A stretch of 64,000 bases of DNA, from assembly GCA_954871525.1 (NCBI GenBank), contig OX940865.1:20010420-20074419 (forward strand), given 5' to 3'. Both the position numbers and the translations under genes were made by a program. Under the pieces are notes generated by a model that ran no database searches, was not told where the DNA came from, and saw only the letters and a list, made by a program, of their open reading frames with translations. Below, one piece after another: positions 23,088 through 35,021 of this stretch (its first letter is position 1; the number at the start of each line of letters is the position of its first letter). The DNA comes from Parietaria judaica. Taxonomy: Eukaryota > Streptophyta > Magnoliopsida > Rosales > Urticaceae.

Positions 23088-25249
23088 TATCTGAGGATAT
23101 TTGAGTTTTGCTCCTAACTCCACGATGACTCAAATTCAAGACTTTAAATGATGGTTGTTACATAAGACCTCTGATGTAGAAGAATGGTGCTCGTTACCAC
23201 TCGCTATACACGCATGATTTACTACTAATTAAAGCAATGATAAGAGATTGGCCGGCATGTCACACTCACTTATATGCATTTTAGCCTAAATGGCAACTAA
23301 AAGCGATCTCCTAACAAGATATAACTGAAAAGGATATATAAAGCGTGATGTAGTACGTGCTTATAATAGCTTAAAAATAGAGTTAATGAATATGAAAGAG
23401 ATATTTTCGGTAAAAATTGAAACTTAATTAAATTAGGATGGTATTATTTTCCATCACTCCAAGTCAACACTAGCCTTGAAAGCGGGACCAAAAGCCTGGA
23501 TTTTTTTTTTCTTTCCTAAACTTAGAACTCAAATTCAGGATTTTAGAAATCAAAACCCAATTCTAAATTTTAAATGTTTAAAATTTGAATTTCCGGATAT
23601 GAGTTTAATCCTAAATTTTTATATCAACTCCAGATTTAGAATTTGGATCCAGAATAATTAGTAATAATAATTAAAAATAAATGAAAAAACCTTATTTTTA
23701 GAATAGTAAAATAATTTTAAGGCTAAATTATCAATTAAATTTATAAACAAAGTTGCTAAATTACTAAAAATTAAATTAGTTAGAATATTAAGCCCTATGA
23801 AGAAGAGAAAAAAAATCATTAAAAAGAGAACAAAACTAAAAAAATTAACAATATAGTAAAAAACAGGTTTGATCATTAACTTATAATTTGTCAAGTGAGT
23901 ATCTCAACCTCTAAACCAGAAACCAGGAACCGATTTTAATCTGGATTTGGATTTTTGATAAACCAGTATTGGTTTAACTCGTTTTAAACGGTTGCGTTTT
24001 TTAAGCCGTTATATGCGGCTTAAGTTTTTTTGTGTTGACCCACAGTCGACAGTGTTACCAGGGGCGAAGAGATGAATTATTATATGGGCGAAAATCAATG
24101 TGTAAACATCTTTTTGGAGGGTTGCCGTTGCCGCCTTTCAGTGGGGGGTCTAGGCAAAATTAAATTTTAAGGCTCTTAAGCAATTTAATTTGATGTATCA
24201 CAAATATTGACATCTACGACGCTATTCTAAATAAATACGAAACAAAAATAAATTTTAAAGCTTTTTAACTATAATTCACTTAAATCTGTTGTTAATATAT
24301 GTAAGTGATCTTAAAAATTTAAAATTAGGTATAAGAACTTAAAAAAAAAACGATTTTCTTTAATAAAAAATTGTATTAATAGTTTTAGCTGTATAAAAGA
24401 GAAAAAGCTTAGAGATGTAAGCCATGTACTCAGTGGTGACATGGAACTGGGACAATTGCATATATACTAAGACGCACTCTCCGCCTCCGTGGGATTCAGT
24501 ATACTCAACTGTTGTTGCAATATTATATGAATGTTAAAATGAAATAGTAGATAAATATTAGGCTATAGTGGCATATATACTCAAATTGAGCTCAATTGAC
24601 GTAACAAAAGTCCCAAGTTTTTTTATTTTTAAATTACACACATATACCCTAGTGATACTTCTTGTACCTTCTATAAGTTTCCAGGTCACATATTACCTGG
24701 AGGATGTATGCAAAATAAAGAAAAAAAAAAAGAAAAAAAAATATTTCAATCTATGCCGTTCTACTTGAATACAACTTGAATATATTTGCTACCATTAACG
24801 TTAAAATAAGCCTATCTATCACCTCATAAAAAAGAGGAAATGAAAATTAAATAATTAAAAATGAAATGATAAATAGAATGCGTAAATGAGCCACATGGAT
24901 GGAGGGTAAACTAAAAATTTTACTTTCGCAACAAACCGATTGTAATAAATTAAAGAGACGTACTACCCATTTTTAGTCGCGAATATAAAAGGATTTCGAT
25001 CTACAACGCCTTGGATAAGTGAATTTCAAATGAGATCTGAATTTATGATCGTCATCAATATCCTCATTAATAGACTAATAATTGTCATATTATTTCCTTG
25101 TTTACTTAGATTATACAGTCTCTTTAGATCTTGCTTATGATTATGAATTGAATATTATAATCTCATATTACAAAAAAGTTATATATTAGAATAATTAAGA
25201 CTCATTATTCATGACATCTGACCGTTATAATAGTAACAAGTGTTCAAAC

Positions 25250-25635
25250 CAAGGTGCAAAATTTCGCGAAAATCGGTCGATATTTCGATCGATTTTCGTT
25301 TTTCGGAGGTATGCGAAACGAAAACCCTGTCGTTTCGCTGGATTTTTACAATTTTTCGCATTTTTCGCATGGGCAAGTGGATGGAATTTCGTTTTTCGCT
25401 TTTGTGTGTTAAATCTGCGAAAAGTGGATGGAATTTCGCTAAAAATTAAACTTTTGGTAGATTTTGGCAAAAATACCAATTAAATTTTCGGCAAAAATAA
25501 TTATACTTGCACAATAGCTAATATCACATATTCACACTTAACATACACTTCACCTAATAATTTAACTTAATATTATAGACTTCAAATAATATTATACAAA
25601 TATACATATTAACTTCACCTAACATACATATACAC

Positions 25636-25683
<48 letters not shown>

Positions 25684-26148
25684 TTCATTTAATATTATAC
25701 ACTTCAACTAATATTAAATTTGTTAACATACATGTACAATTAACATGCATATTCACTTAATATTACACACTTAACATACATATTCACTTCACATAATAAT
25801 TTAACTTAATATTATACACTTCAACTAATAAAGTGACTTAACATTATACATTTCACCTACATATTTAAGTTACAAATGTATTTTGTTGTATACAATTATG
25901 TCTTGTATTTATTAAATATATAGTTTTGAACTTATATAAATATCTTGCTTAAATACTCAAATATTTTTTACAAAATATCCATCGAAAACCCCATCGGCAT
26001 GCGGTATGCCCATGCGGTATATGCGGTATATGCGGCATGCGGCATGCCCTTTTTTTACCATTTGCCCATCGACATACCCATCGGCAAGCGATATATCCGT
26101 AAAACGGAAAATGCGAAACGACATCAGCAAGCGGCATTTTAAACCTTG
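25250..26148. mobile_element. Non-autonomous hAT-like element, 899 bp
   Basis: The ends CAAGGTGCAAAATT and, inverted, CAAGGTTTAAAATGC are flanked by the perfect 8-bp repeat GTTCAAAC (25242-25249, 26149-26156). The interior has TTTCGC-rich motifs and an (AT)n run at 25639-25680. No transposase frame is seen. Related elements lie at 31430-32726 and 45331-45513. Confidence 0.8.
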
Positions 26149-26308
26149 GTTCAAACTAATGAGTTGTGGTAACTGGTAACCCTAGAAATCAACCATTACA
26201 AACCAGTTATATATTAGAATAATTAAGACTCATTATCCATGATATCTGGTCTTAATAATAGAAACAATTGTTCAAACTAATGAGTCGTGGTGACTAGTAA
26301 TCCTATAA

Positions 26309-27450
26309 GGTCATCTCCAACCGATGACTCTATTTTCTACTCTATTTCTCACTCTATTTTTATGTGAACAGTAAATAATCTCCAACCGAATTCAATTTCT
26401 CACTCTATTTTCATTCTCTTTATATTGTATTTAAAAAAATACCCTTATATTTATTTATTGGTTCAGAATTAGATCAACTTATTTAAATTATTAAAAACCA
26501 CTCACATTTATTAAAATAAAAATTACAGCACAGCACAGATAAAATAAAATTACAGCACAAATAAAATAAAAATATAATACAAGCACAAATAAAATAAAAT
26601 AAAATTACAACATAAATAAAATAAAAATACAATACAAACACAAATAAAAGACACAACACAAATAAAATAAAATTACAACAAAGCACAAGGAATGACTATA
26701 TTGTTCCCACAAATGTTCAATCAATGCATTCCGAAGTGCGATGTGCGCATCTTTATCTCTTATTTGTCTATAGCGAGTAACAAATATTGTTCAAATTGGG
26801 TATCGCCGTCCACCACCATTTCGACCTCCACTGGTGGCGTTTCTCTCGCAACTTCAATTGGAGTACTAAGATCACATTCATCCTCTATTATCTCGTTATG
26901 CATAATTATGCATGCACTCATAATATATTTTAACACGTCTTTTCTCCAAAATCTTGTCGAACCCGCCACAATTGCAAATCGTGATTGGAGAACTCCGAAG
27001 GCACGTTCCACATCTTTTCTACAAGCTTCTTGCTTCATTGCAAAATGTCTCTTTTTGCTTGTATTTTTATTGTATTTTTAGTTTTTTTATATATTATTTA
27101 TGTTCTCTTTTAATTTCTAGTGTTATTGTGTTTTGTACTATTTTCTAATGTAATCGTGTATTGTATTAAATTCTAATGGAATTGTGTTTTGTATTATTTT
27201 CTAATCTAATCGTGTATTGTATTAAATTCTAATGTAATTTTGTTTTGAGATAAATAATTAATCTTTATAAATAATATTGAGGGTAAATATTGAACTATTT
27301 TATGAACTCTAAACATTTAAGTATATTTGGAGGACCAAAATTGAAAAAAAAAATAACGCAGTGAATAGTACCACGCTAAATATAGCGTGGTAGTGTTTAG
27401 GAGGAGTAATGCCAAAATGCCGTTATAATAGCGCTCCACTAGAGCCGCTC
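26309..27450 (-). mobile_element. PIF/Harbinger-like element remnant
   Basis: Candidate boundaries are TAA trinucleotides at 26306-26308 and 27451-27453, the 3-bp target size of the superfamily. The left end reads GGTCATCTCCAACCGATGAC and the inverted right end GAGCGGCTCTAGTGGAGC, so the terminal match is weak. A PIF transposase fragment lies inside. Confidence 0.6.
26760..27038 (-). pseudogene. PIF/Harbinger transposase C-terminal fragment
   Basis: The 92-codon frame contains KDVERAFGVLQSRFAIV, then FWRKDVLKYIMSACIIMHN and IIEDE, the C-terminal signature of plant PIF/Harbinger DDE transposases, including the final acidic catalytic region around VERAFG. The N-terminal two thirds and the partner Myb-like gene are absent. 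The frame is short and cannot encode an active nuclease. Confidence 0.85.
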
Positions 27451-28727
27451 TAAATCAACTATTTAATATTAAACTAAGTAACCATGAATCCAATGCAACA
27501 TTTTTTTTCCCAATATTTGTATTGGCTTAATTAATTGAAATGACGGGAAAAACATGTCCGGGACAATAGGATTGATAGAAATAAAATTATATTTCTTACC
27601 TCAATCCGAATTCATCAACAATGCGCATGTATATGCATATAATTTCTTCGTTCAATTATAATAATCCATTTTCTTTAGTGTAAATTGCGTACATAAACTG
27701 CATATTTTTATCTCATGTTACATCACTTTGGCTTTCTTAATAGTAACAAATGGCCAACCTATTGAATTGTCACTCAACAGATTAATGTTAAACTAAGTTA
27801 TCATTGATCATATGCATCATTTTTCTCCATATTTTTTTTATGGAAATTAATAATTATGACTTCTACAAAGAACAAATTACAATATATTAGTGTTGGAATA
27901 ACTATATTATTGTAGCTGAAGGTGATCTCCTAACAAGTGTTGAAAATAACATGTCAAGCATGATTTTTAGTGCTTATATGTTATATCTCCTTGCAACGGT
28001 ACAAATCAATATGTTCTTCAAACATTGTTTAAAACAGTGCTCGAAATTTTTGAGTAGTTCGGGGAAGTTTGATAAATCACTCAATGAGGACGTGATGGTT
28101 TCTATTTTGCCGTTTAAACACATCTTATAATAAATCAAGCACTGAAAAACGTGATAGTAAGATTTCTGCTGCGGCAGTACTTTCGAATTACGCCTTGGCA
28201 ATATTTGTTTCATGAAATTTCAACGAAATGTTGTGGACGGTGAGTAGGGCTTCAACTATTTGGAGTAGTGTTAAGCCAAAAATTTAATGATTAATATATA
28301 ATGCATCATTGCACAGCACATTGTATTTAATTATTTTTTTAGCTTTACTTCCATGCTCCTTATACATACTAATAATATTATTCCCGGTTTATGTCTCGGT
28401 TTATTTATCGGTTTTTTTTTCTTTTTTCTCGATTTCGGTCTCGGTTTGATAAAAAACCAATAAATTTTAGAACCAATACCACTACCAAAAAGAAATATCT
28501 CGATTCTTCAATACCAATAGCAAAAATTACTAATTTAACGATTATCGGTACTGGTTTCACCCCATATATAGGAATTGGAGCTAACTATAGGAATTGGAGC
28601 TAACTATTTCTTCCTAAATTAAATAATTTTCGACTTTTTCTTCCCAAAATTAACAGTTATCATAATAAATTCCAGGATGCATGCTAAGTCACAAATCACA
28701 ATTGCCAACCAATAATCGTATGACATT

Positions 28728-29523
28728 TATAGAAGGGAAATTTGCGGCTCAAGTTCTTAAACTCATTTGTTTCTAATCGATAAGTTCTTGAATTCAATTT
28801 TTGGTGGTTAAAGACTTCAAACTCCCTAGTTTCTTACAAATAGATCCCTGATCATTAATGTTGACTGTTAAGTGTTATGTGACATCCATGTAAATATAAC
28901 TTAGCATTTCCAAGTCACTCAACTCTTGTGGAAATTTTTACATAATTTGTAAATTTCAAAATTAAACATTTTATTTTATATTTTTTTAAGAAATAATCAA
29001 TAATTTTTAAGTTAAAAAATAATCTTTCTTATTTTTTTAATAGTTTCATTAAAAAATTATACAAGATTATTATCAAGAAAAACATATAATTGTTATCAAT
29101 ATATGTCATTACAATTATTGATTATTTAATTAAAAATAAAATAAAACTTACTTTTTTTTGTCTATATTTATTATCTGTATATAAATTAGCATAAAAGGAA
29201 TAAGAATATCTATTTTTTCCCTTGTGACATTTAAATATCTATTTTCTGAGGAAGCTTTTTAAATATTTTAACAATAAATTCAAAACAAGAAGTCTAAAAT
29301 TACTTATTATTTTTAAATGCCACATGGCAATTGAGTGAAGTGGCAATGCTACGTTGCTCGTCGCACTCAAGTAGATGCCACGTGGAGCTTAATAATCAAC
29401 AATAATTGTCATTGACTTATTTTTAAGAAACGGATGAGTGAGCACTAGAAACACTAAAAATTGAGTTTGTAGCTGCTTAGCTGTAAGATACAGATAAGTT
29501 CGAGGATTTTACTCAAAATTTCC
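28728..29523. mobile_element. Possible MULE-type element with inverted ends
   Basis: The left end GGAAATTTGCGGCTCAAG and the inverted right end GGAAATTTTGAGTAAAATCC are similar, and both subterminal parts contain matching CACTCAACT/AGTTGAGTG-like and AACTTATCNG motifs. The flanks match only 7 of 9 as a target duplication. It is non-coding. Confidence 0.4.
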
Positions 29524-30268
29524 ATTTGTATAATAATGAACCATATACCTTCACCTTCTGGAGCTGAGTGATACAAGTTTGGAATTTTTAAGGGAAGTGC
29601 GAATATTTAACATATATAATCTAGATCAGCAGGAGCGATTAACAGGTTTATTGATGTGACACTCACTTATTGGGAGCAAAATTGAGTTTAATAATCCAAC
29701 CATATATTGGCCTTCATTTTAAAATATGCTCTTCAAAAACTATGTACGAAACGGTAAAAAAGAAATTAGATATATTAGTTATGAACAGATTATAATTTGC
29801 CAGAATGGACTCGGCAAATTATATAGGGCCTGACGTAAAAAAAGGCCCTAGGCAAATTTCTTTTTAGGCTCCCGTTGAAATAAATTATAAATAAATTAAT
29901 TTGATCAAAATAAAAAATATATATTGGTTTCACATAGTATGGTATGGTAAGATAATATTTACATTTAATATGATATATTATTAGCTATTATAATTAATAT
30001 ACATTAACAGATAAAATTGTCATAATTGACAAAAATAACATCTATAAGAATGTTAAGATAAAAAGCTCATATATAAGTTTATATTCGTGATTAACATTTT
30101 TATTGGTGGAGTATAAGAAAAAAAAAACATATAGTAATAAGGACTAATCATTAGTCCAGTTCTTGTTCAATATAAAACAAAAAAAATACTTCAAAACGTA
30201 AAGAAATGGGTCCCACATTTTTTAAGATAATGATTTAAAAAGAAGAAAAAAAAAGACTAAAGACTAAG

Positions 30269-31176
30269 GGTGTGTTTGTATACATTAAGATTAAGACGTC
30301 TGAATCTGAATGCAGATCCGAATGATAAGATTTGACGTCTAATTTGAATAAATAAAAATGTGGGTTTGATTTTTAAGATCTGAATGCAAACTTGAATATA
30401 TATATATATATATTGTAGAATTAAATTTTATTATACACTTGATGATATATATACTGATTATTTTTAAGAACAATATAAATCAAAATTTAAAAATAATTTA
30501 TTTAATAAGATAAAAATATTAAATTTTTCATAAAAAAAAACATTAAAAATATTTTATAGTAATAATAATCTAGAATAAAATCTAAATATAATAAATTTGA
30601 AAAATTGTACACTATAAAATTATATCATCGAAAAATTCATTTATGATAATTAATTGAATGTAAAGTAGTTTTATTTACATTAATATGAAAACGTAAAAAA
30701 AATATAATATTTTATAAATAATTTAATTGACATATTAATTTGATAACTTTTGATTTTAAATTCTTAATCATTTTTATTTTAATATAAATTTTTCAATAAA
30801 TATTCGAAATTAATTTTTTCAAAAAATGTCAAAAATATAACTTCCCACGTAGTATTGGATTCATCTCGTCGTAAGCTTTCCAACGGTATATCATATGAGT
30901 CAATCCGATGCTCGGTTTAAGAGTTAAGGAGTTTTAAAGTTTTAAGGAAAAGAAAAAAATAAATTTGGAGAGAGAATATGATGAGATATATGAACGTGAG
31001 ATACCAAACTAGAGCTCTTAATGAGTAAGACTTGGCTGTAGATTTGACCAAATAAGTGGCTAGTCAGACCCATTAAGATTTAAGATGTTTAACAAGAACA
31101 AAACAAATGCACTTAATGACTCTAAATCTGACTTATTAAGTTTAAGAGGTTCATTGAGTGCAAAACAAACACAGTG
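30269..31176. mobile_element. Possible Tourist-like MITE
   Basis: GGGTGTGTTTGTATAC at the left and, inverted, CACTGTGTTTGTTTTGCAC at the right resemble Tourist/PIF ends. Both sides carry TCTGAATC/CTTAATNNGTC motifs in opposite orientation. The trinucleotide flanks TAA and TGA differ, so the call is tentative. Confidence 0.35.
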
Positions 31177-31429
31177 TGAGTCCTTGCATTTTTACTTTAT
31201 CGCTCAAGAAAGATTTAAATTGCTAAAAAATATCTTTTAGGATTTTAATTAGATGCATACCTCCCAATACCCCTGTTAAGAAACAAAAAAGTTAATTAAC
31301 GAAGAGTATCTCTGCAAAGAAAATCCCAAAAGATGTTATTTCGTAAAATTGTCCCTCAAGAACCCCTTCTTCCTCAATTTGGCTCGTTGTTTTCTTTTTT
31401 CCTGCCATCCCTGTAACTATGGTCGCAGG

Positions 31430-32726
31430 CAAGGATCGAAATTTTGCGATAATCGAGCGATAATCGAGCGATTAATCGCTGAAAACCACTTCTCGGTAAC
31501 TTATCTCCTCTAATCGTTGTCGTTTTATACTTATCGCGATTTTTCGATTCGAAAAGCAAGTCACTTATCGAGCAAAGTTTTCAAGTGTATTTTTTCGAAA
31601 AGCTTGTTACTTATCGGTCAAAAATGATAAGTCAACCCCAGTACATTTTTTTCTTTTTTGCGGCAAAAGTTCCAATTTCTTTTAATTTTAGAATTTAAAG
31701 GTATTTTTAGGGTTTTTTTTAGTGGATCTTGAATGTTTTGAAGTTTAAATGTTGTATATGTATGAATCATGTCAAATTTTCACAATTTTATTCTATATTT
31801 CATATAGTTACATAGAAAGCTATTAGGTTAAATGAAAGTTCAAGTTTGAGTTTCATGATACTTTGATTGTACATTTTAGGTTTTGAATCAAATGTTATTG
31901 TTGAATTTGATTTTTTTAGGTTTATTAAGGAATATGGATGAATTATAATAGTCTTTTTTTTTCAGAATTGGGGTGCTTTTAATTAGTGTTTGTTCGAATT
32001 GTTATATAATTGCGGTAAAAGTATTTATTTTTTGGAAATTGTTGAGCTTGAGCTATATTTTTAATATTTTTGATGTAATTTCATTGTTTAACAATGTATA
32101 TAATTAGGAAACTATGAGTTTGACATAATTTGTTTTGCAATTTGACGTTTTCCTGAATTGCCCAATTATTGCGGCAAAAGTACATATGTTTCAAAAAAAT
32201 TGTTAATTGAGCTAGTTAATCGACTTTTTTGGTGTAATTTAATTTTATAATATTGTATATAATTCATAAATTGTGTGGTTGGGATAATTTTTTTTTGTAA
32301 TTTCACGTTTTCCAACTATTAAGGCAAAAGTATATATCTTTAGGAAATTGGTTAAATTGAGTTAGTTTTTCAATTTTTTTGATACATCTTCAAGTGGGAA
32401 GATTTTATATAATTAACAATTGGTGATTTTAAAAATTTATCAAATAAGCATATTTTATCTAATAGTAAATAAGTAAAGGGAGCATTTTGACTTACAAGTT
32501 ACAACTTATAATTTGTAAATAATAATTTTTATTTTTATTTATTTTTTTATAGGTTTTCCATCGATAAATCCATCGATAACCGATTAATCCATCGATAAGT
32601 TTGATAAGTTTCGATAACGGCAAACGATAATTTTTATAGGTTTTCCATCGATAAATCTATCGGTAAACGATTACTCCGTCGATAACGACAAACGATTTTT
32701 CGGCAAAAACGGCATTCAAATCCTTG
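31430..32726. mobile_element. Non-autonomous hAT-like element, 1297 bp
   Basis: The ends CAAGGATCGAAATTTTGC and, inverted, CAAGGATTTGAATGCCG are flanked by the perfect 8-bp repeat GTCGCAGG (31422-31429, 32727-32734). Subterminal regions are dense in CGATAA/TTATCG motifs. It contains no transposase. The terminal sequence links it to 25250-26148. Confidence 0.82.
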
Positions 32727-33431
32727 GTCGCAGGAAATAATGGGACCTCTTGGAATCAGGGGACCTAGACCGGAACCTTGTTCGCCTAGTCTCAAGGTCA
32801 GCGCTGTACACACTGATTAATATTATCTATTAGTCTTTAATTATTTAGAGACGTACAAGCGACATATAAATAAATATTATATATATATATGTATATGAGC
32901 TTGTTTGTTGATGATGATCATATATAGGCATGATTGCATATATGCATATACAGATCTAGACAAGATCATATGGAAGGATATGTAGTTTTACATAATAGAT
33001 TAAATAAATCAATCAAACACCGCCCGTCAACCCGAATATCTACCAATTAATGAATACAACGATTTAATTATTAACAATACAGTTTATGCTCTATCATCTG
33101 TTAAGAGCAGTGTATTCTCTGGTTCGTTTCAGTTGGTAATTAATGATATTCCTAGAGTTCGATCATTATCATAAGTTCATAACTATATATCGGCCAAATG
33201 CCGTGCATTGCTCTGCTTTTTTCAGAATTATTTTTAAAATTTACTATCAAAAAAGTGTTATCATATAAAGTAATGCACTATTTGATTAATGAAAATAAAA
33301 AAAATAAATGACTTTTTCAAAAGTGTACAGTTTAGTATTTGACAACCGGTTTTACTTAGGCCCCATTTGGCATTGTTTATTAATAGGTGTTTTTGCTTTG
33401 TTTAGAATTTTATGTCAATATTTATGTTTGG

Positions 33432-34006
33432 TAGGGGTGTAACGAAAACCCAGAATCCGGTTTAAAATCCGTATCCGTATCTGATCTTAAAATCTGAATC
33501 CGTATCCGAAAATCGGATTTGGATATCCGAATCCGGATTAAAAACCGGCTTCGGATACGGGTTTTGATTTATAAAATCCGGATATCCGTATCCGGTTTTA
33601 AACCCGGTTTATTTTAATATTTTAATTTTTAATAATATATTTTAATTCTTTAGGTTTAGGTGACTCTATTCTTGTCGACGCTCCATTTCATTAATAGCCT
33701 TGTACGGGTTTTTTGGACACCGGGAAAATATGTACTAGACTTGTACGGGTTTTTTAATGGTTAAAACTAACATTTTGTCTTTTTTTTAATAAATAATAAC
33801 CGGATCCGGATATTCGCATAACATCCGGATCTGGTTTTAAAACCGAATTCGGATACTGGATTCGGGTTTTGAAAACAGATTTCCGGATTTCCGGATATCC
33901 GGATTTTTGGATCCGGATCCGTATATCAATTTTTGGATGTCCGGAAATTCGGATCCGGATTCGGATAGTTCCGAAAAACCGGATATCCGCTCCGGTTACA
34001 GCCCTA
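33432..34006. mobile_element. hAT-Ac-like MITE, CCGGATATCCG-rich
   Basis: The ends TAGGGGTGTAACG and, inverted, TAGGGCTGTAACCG match well. The interior consists of dozens of GGATATCCG/CCGGAT palindromic motifs. I could not find a matching 8-bp target duplication, so the boundaries rest on the inverted ends alone. Confidence 0.55.
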
Positions 34007-34480
34007 AATTATACTGCTTGGTAAGTTATAATAGAAGCACTTCACTAAAAAATTTAGCTTTTCTATAGGTAAAATTTGAAAGTAGGCTATAGATGCTTTT
34101 GCAAGAATCTACTTTTGCTTTTCTTTTTCTTTTTCTCTATCCTTATAAAGACTTTTTTGGGTGGTAAAAAGTACCGAAAATACATTTTATTATTGTGGTT
34201 AATAGTCTAATTCTTTTTAAGTGGTAAAAGTATCAGTTTTTTTATGTCGGTATTTTTAATTATTGTGAGTACCAATGCTTTTTAGATGGTAAAGATACCA
34301 ATTTCTTACATCCATTTTTTTAAAAAATTATTTCAGTGGAAGTACCAATTCTTATTGGGTGATAAAAGTACCAAAAGTATTTTACCATTGCGGTTAAAGT
34401 TCAAACTTTTGTAGGTGGTTAAAGTATATTTTTTTCGTTCACATCTTAAATTATTATCAATTCTTTTTGGAAGGTAAACA

Positions 34481-35021
34481 TGTTGTATCTCAAACCACGG
34501 ATCTGCGAATAACACGAGTAATCACCACGAATCAAACGAACTTAAGAACACGAATTTGGGAGAAGAAATTCTCTGATTAGTATTGAAGGCAATTACAAAG
34601 ATAACTCGAAAAACTTAATGGACTCAACTCTACTCTTAACTCTTCTTATTTACAGAGTACACTGCTAGGTTTATATAGGCCTCACATTGGCAAAACCCTA
34701 GCTAACAGAATCGCACTAAATCAGGAAACTACCCTAAATAATCTCGCCAAATCTTTGCTTGCTCCTTAAGCTACGCGCTTTCCTTTCTGGGTAGACTTTC
34801 CCTTTTCTGCCCGGACAGTCTTTCTGTCCCCGAGCTGACCTGCTCGTATGCTCCGGGCTGAGCTTGCCTTCTATGCGGACTCTCTTCATGTGTTCACCCG
34901 AGCTGGGCTGAACGTCTGTCCGTCCTTTGTTCTGGTTTGTACCCGGGCTGACTTCTCGCAAGTCTTTCTGCCCGTCTTGGCTTCTGGTCGTCATCCGGAC
35001 TAAGTCAAGCTTAAGCTCACA
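34481..35021 (-). repeat. 3' LTR of the young Copia element
   Basis: It starts TGTTGTATCT and ends AAGCTTAAGCTCACA on the plus strand. The last 96 codons of the pol frame extend into it. Confidence 0.95.

Larger units (their letters stand above)
14565..23211. repeat. Host tandem unit 2 (with insertions)
   Basis: It repeats unit 1 in order: GCATGATTTTGCTAC start, the CATGGATCATATGCAC sub-repeats, the coding-like remnant, the GCAACAAAAATGCTAACAC block and the solo LTR. It is enlarged by the Copia element at 16232-21447 and a MITE at 21996-22171, and lacks the 11780-12180 and 12255-12518 blocks of unit 1. No intact host gene is visible. Confidence 0.8.
23212..27960. repeat. Host tandem unit 3, degraded
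   Basis: It begins GCATGATTTACTACTAATTA like units 1 and 2, then jumps across a deletion near 23290 to GCAACTAAAAGCGATCTCC. It matches 11335-11480 at 23640-23790 and shows the CATGGATC-type sub-repeats at about 25200, 26240, 27470 and 27790. Other parts are not alignable by eye. Two DNA transposon remnants are embedded. No host gene is seen. Confidence 0.55.
28600..31429. other. AT-rich region without a recognised gene
   Basis: No frame longer than about 60 codons with protein-like composition is seen. Two possible non-autonomous transposons are listed separately; the remainder is plain AT-rich sequence. Confidence 0.6.
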
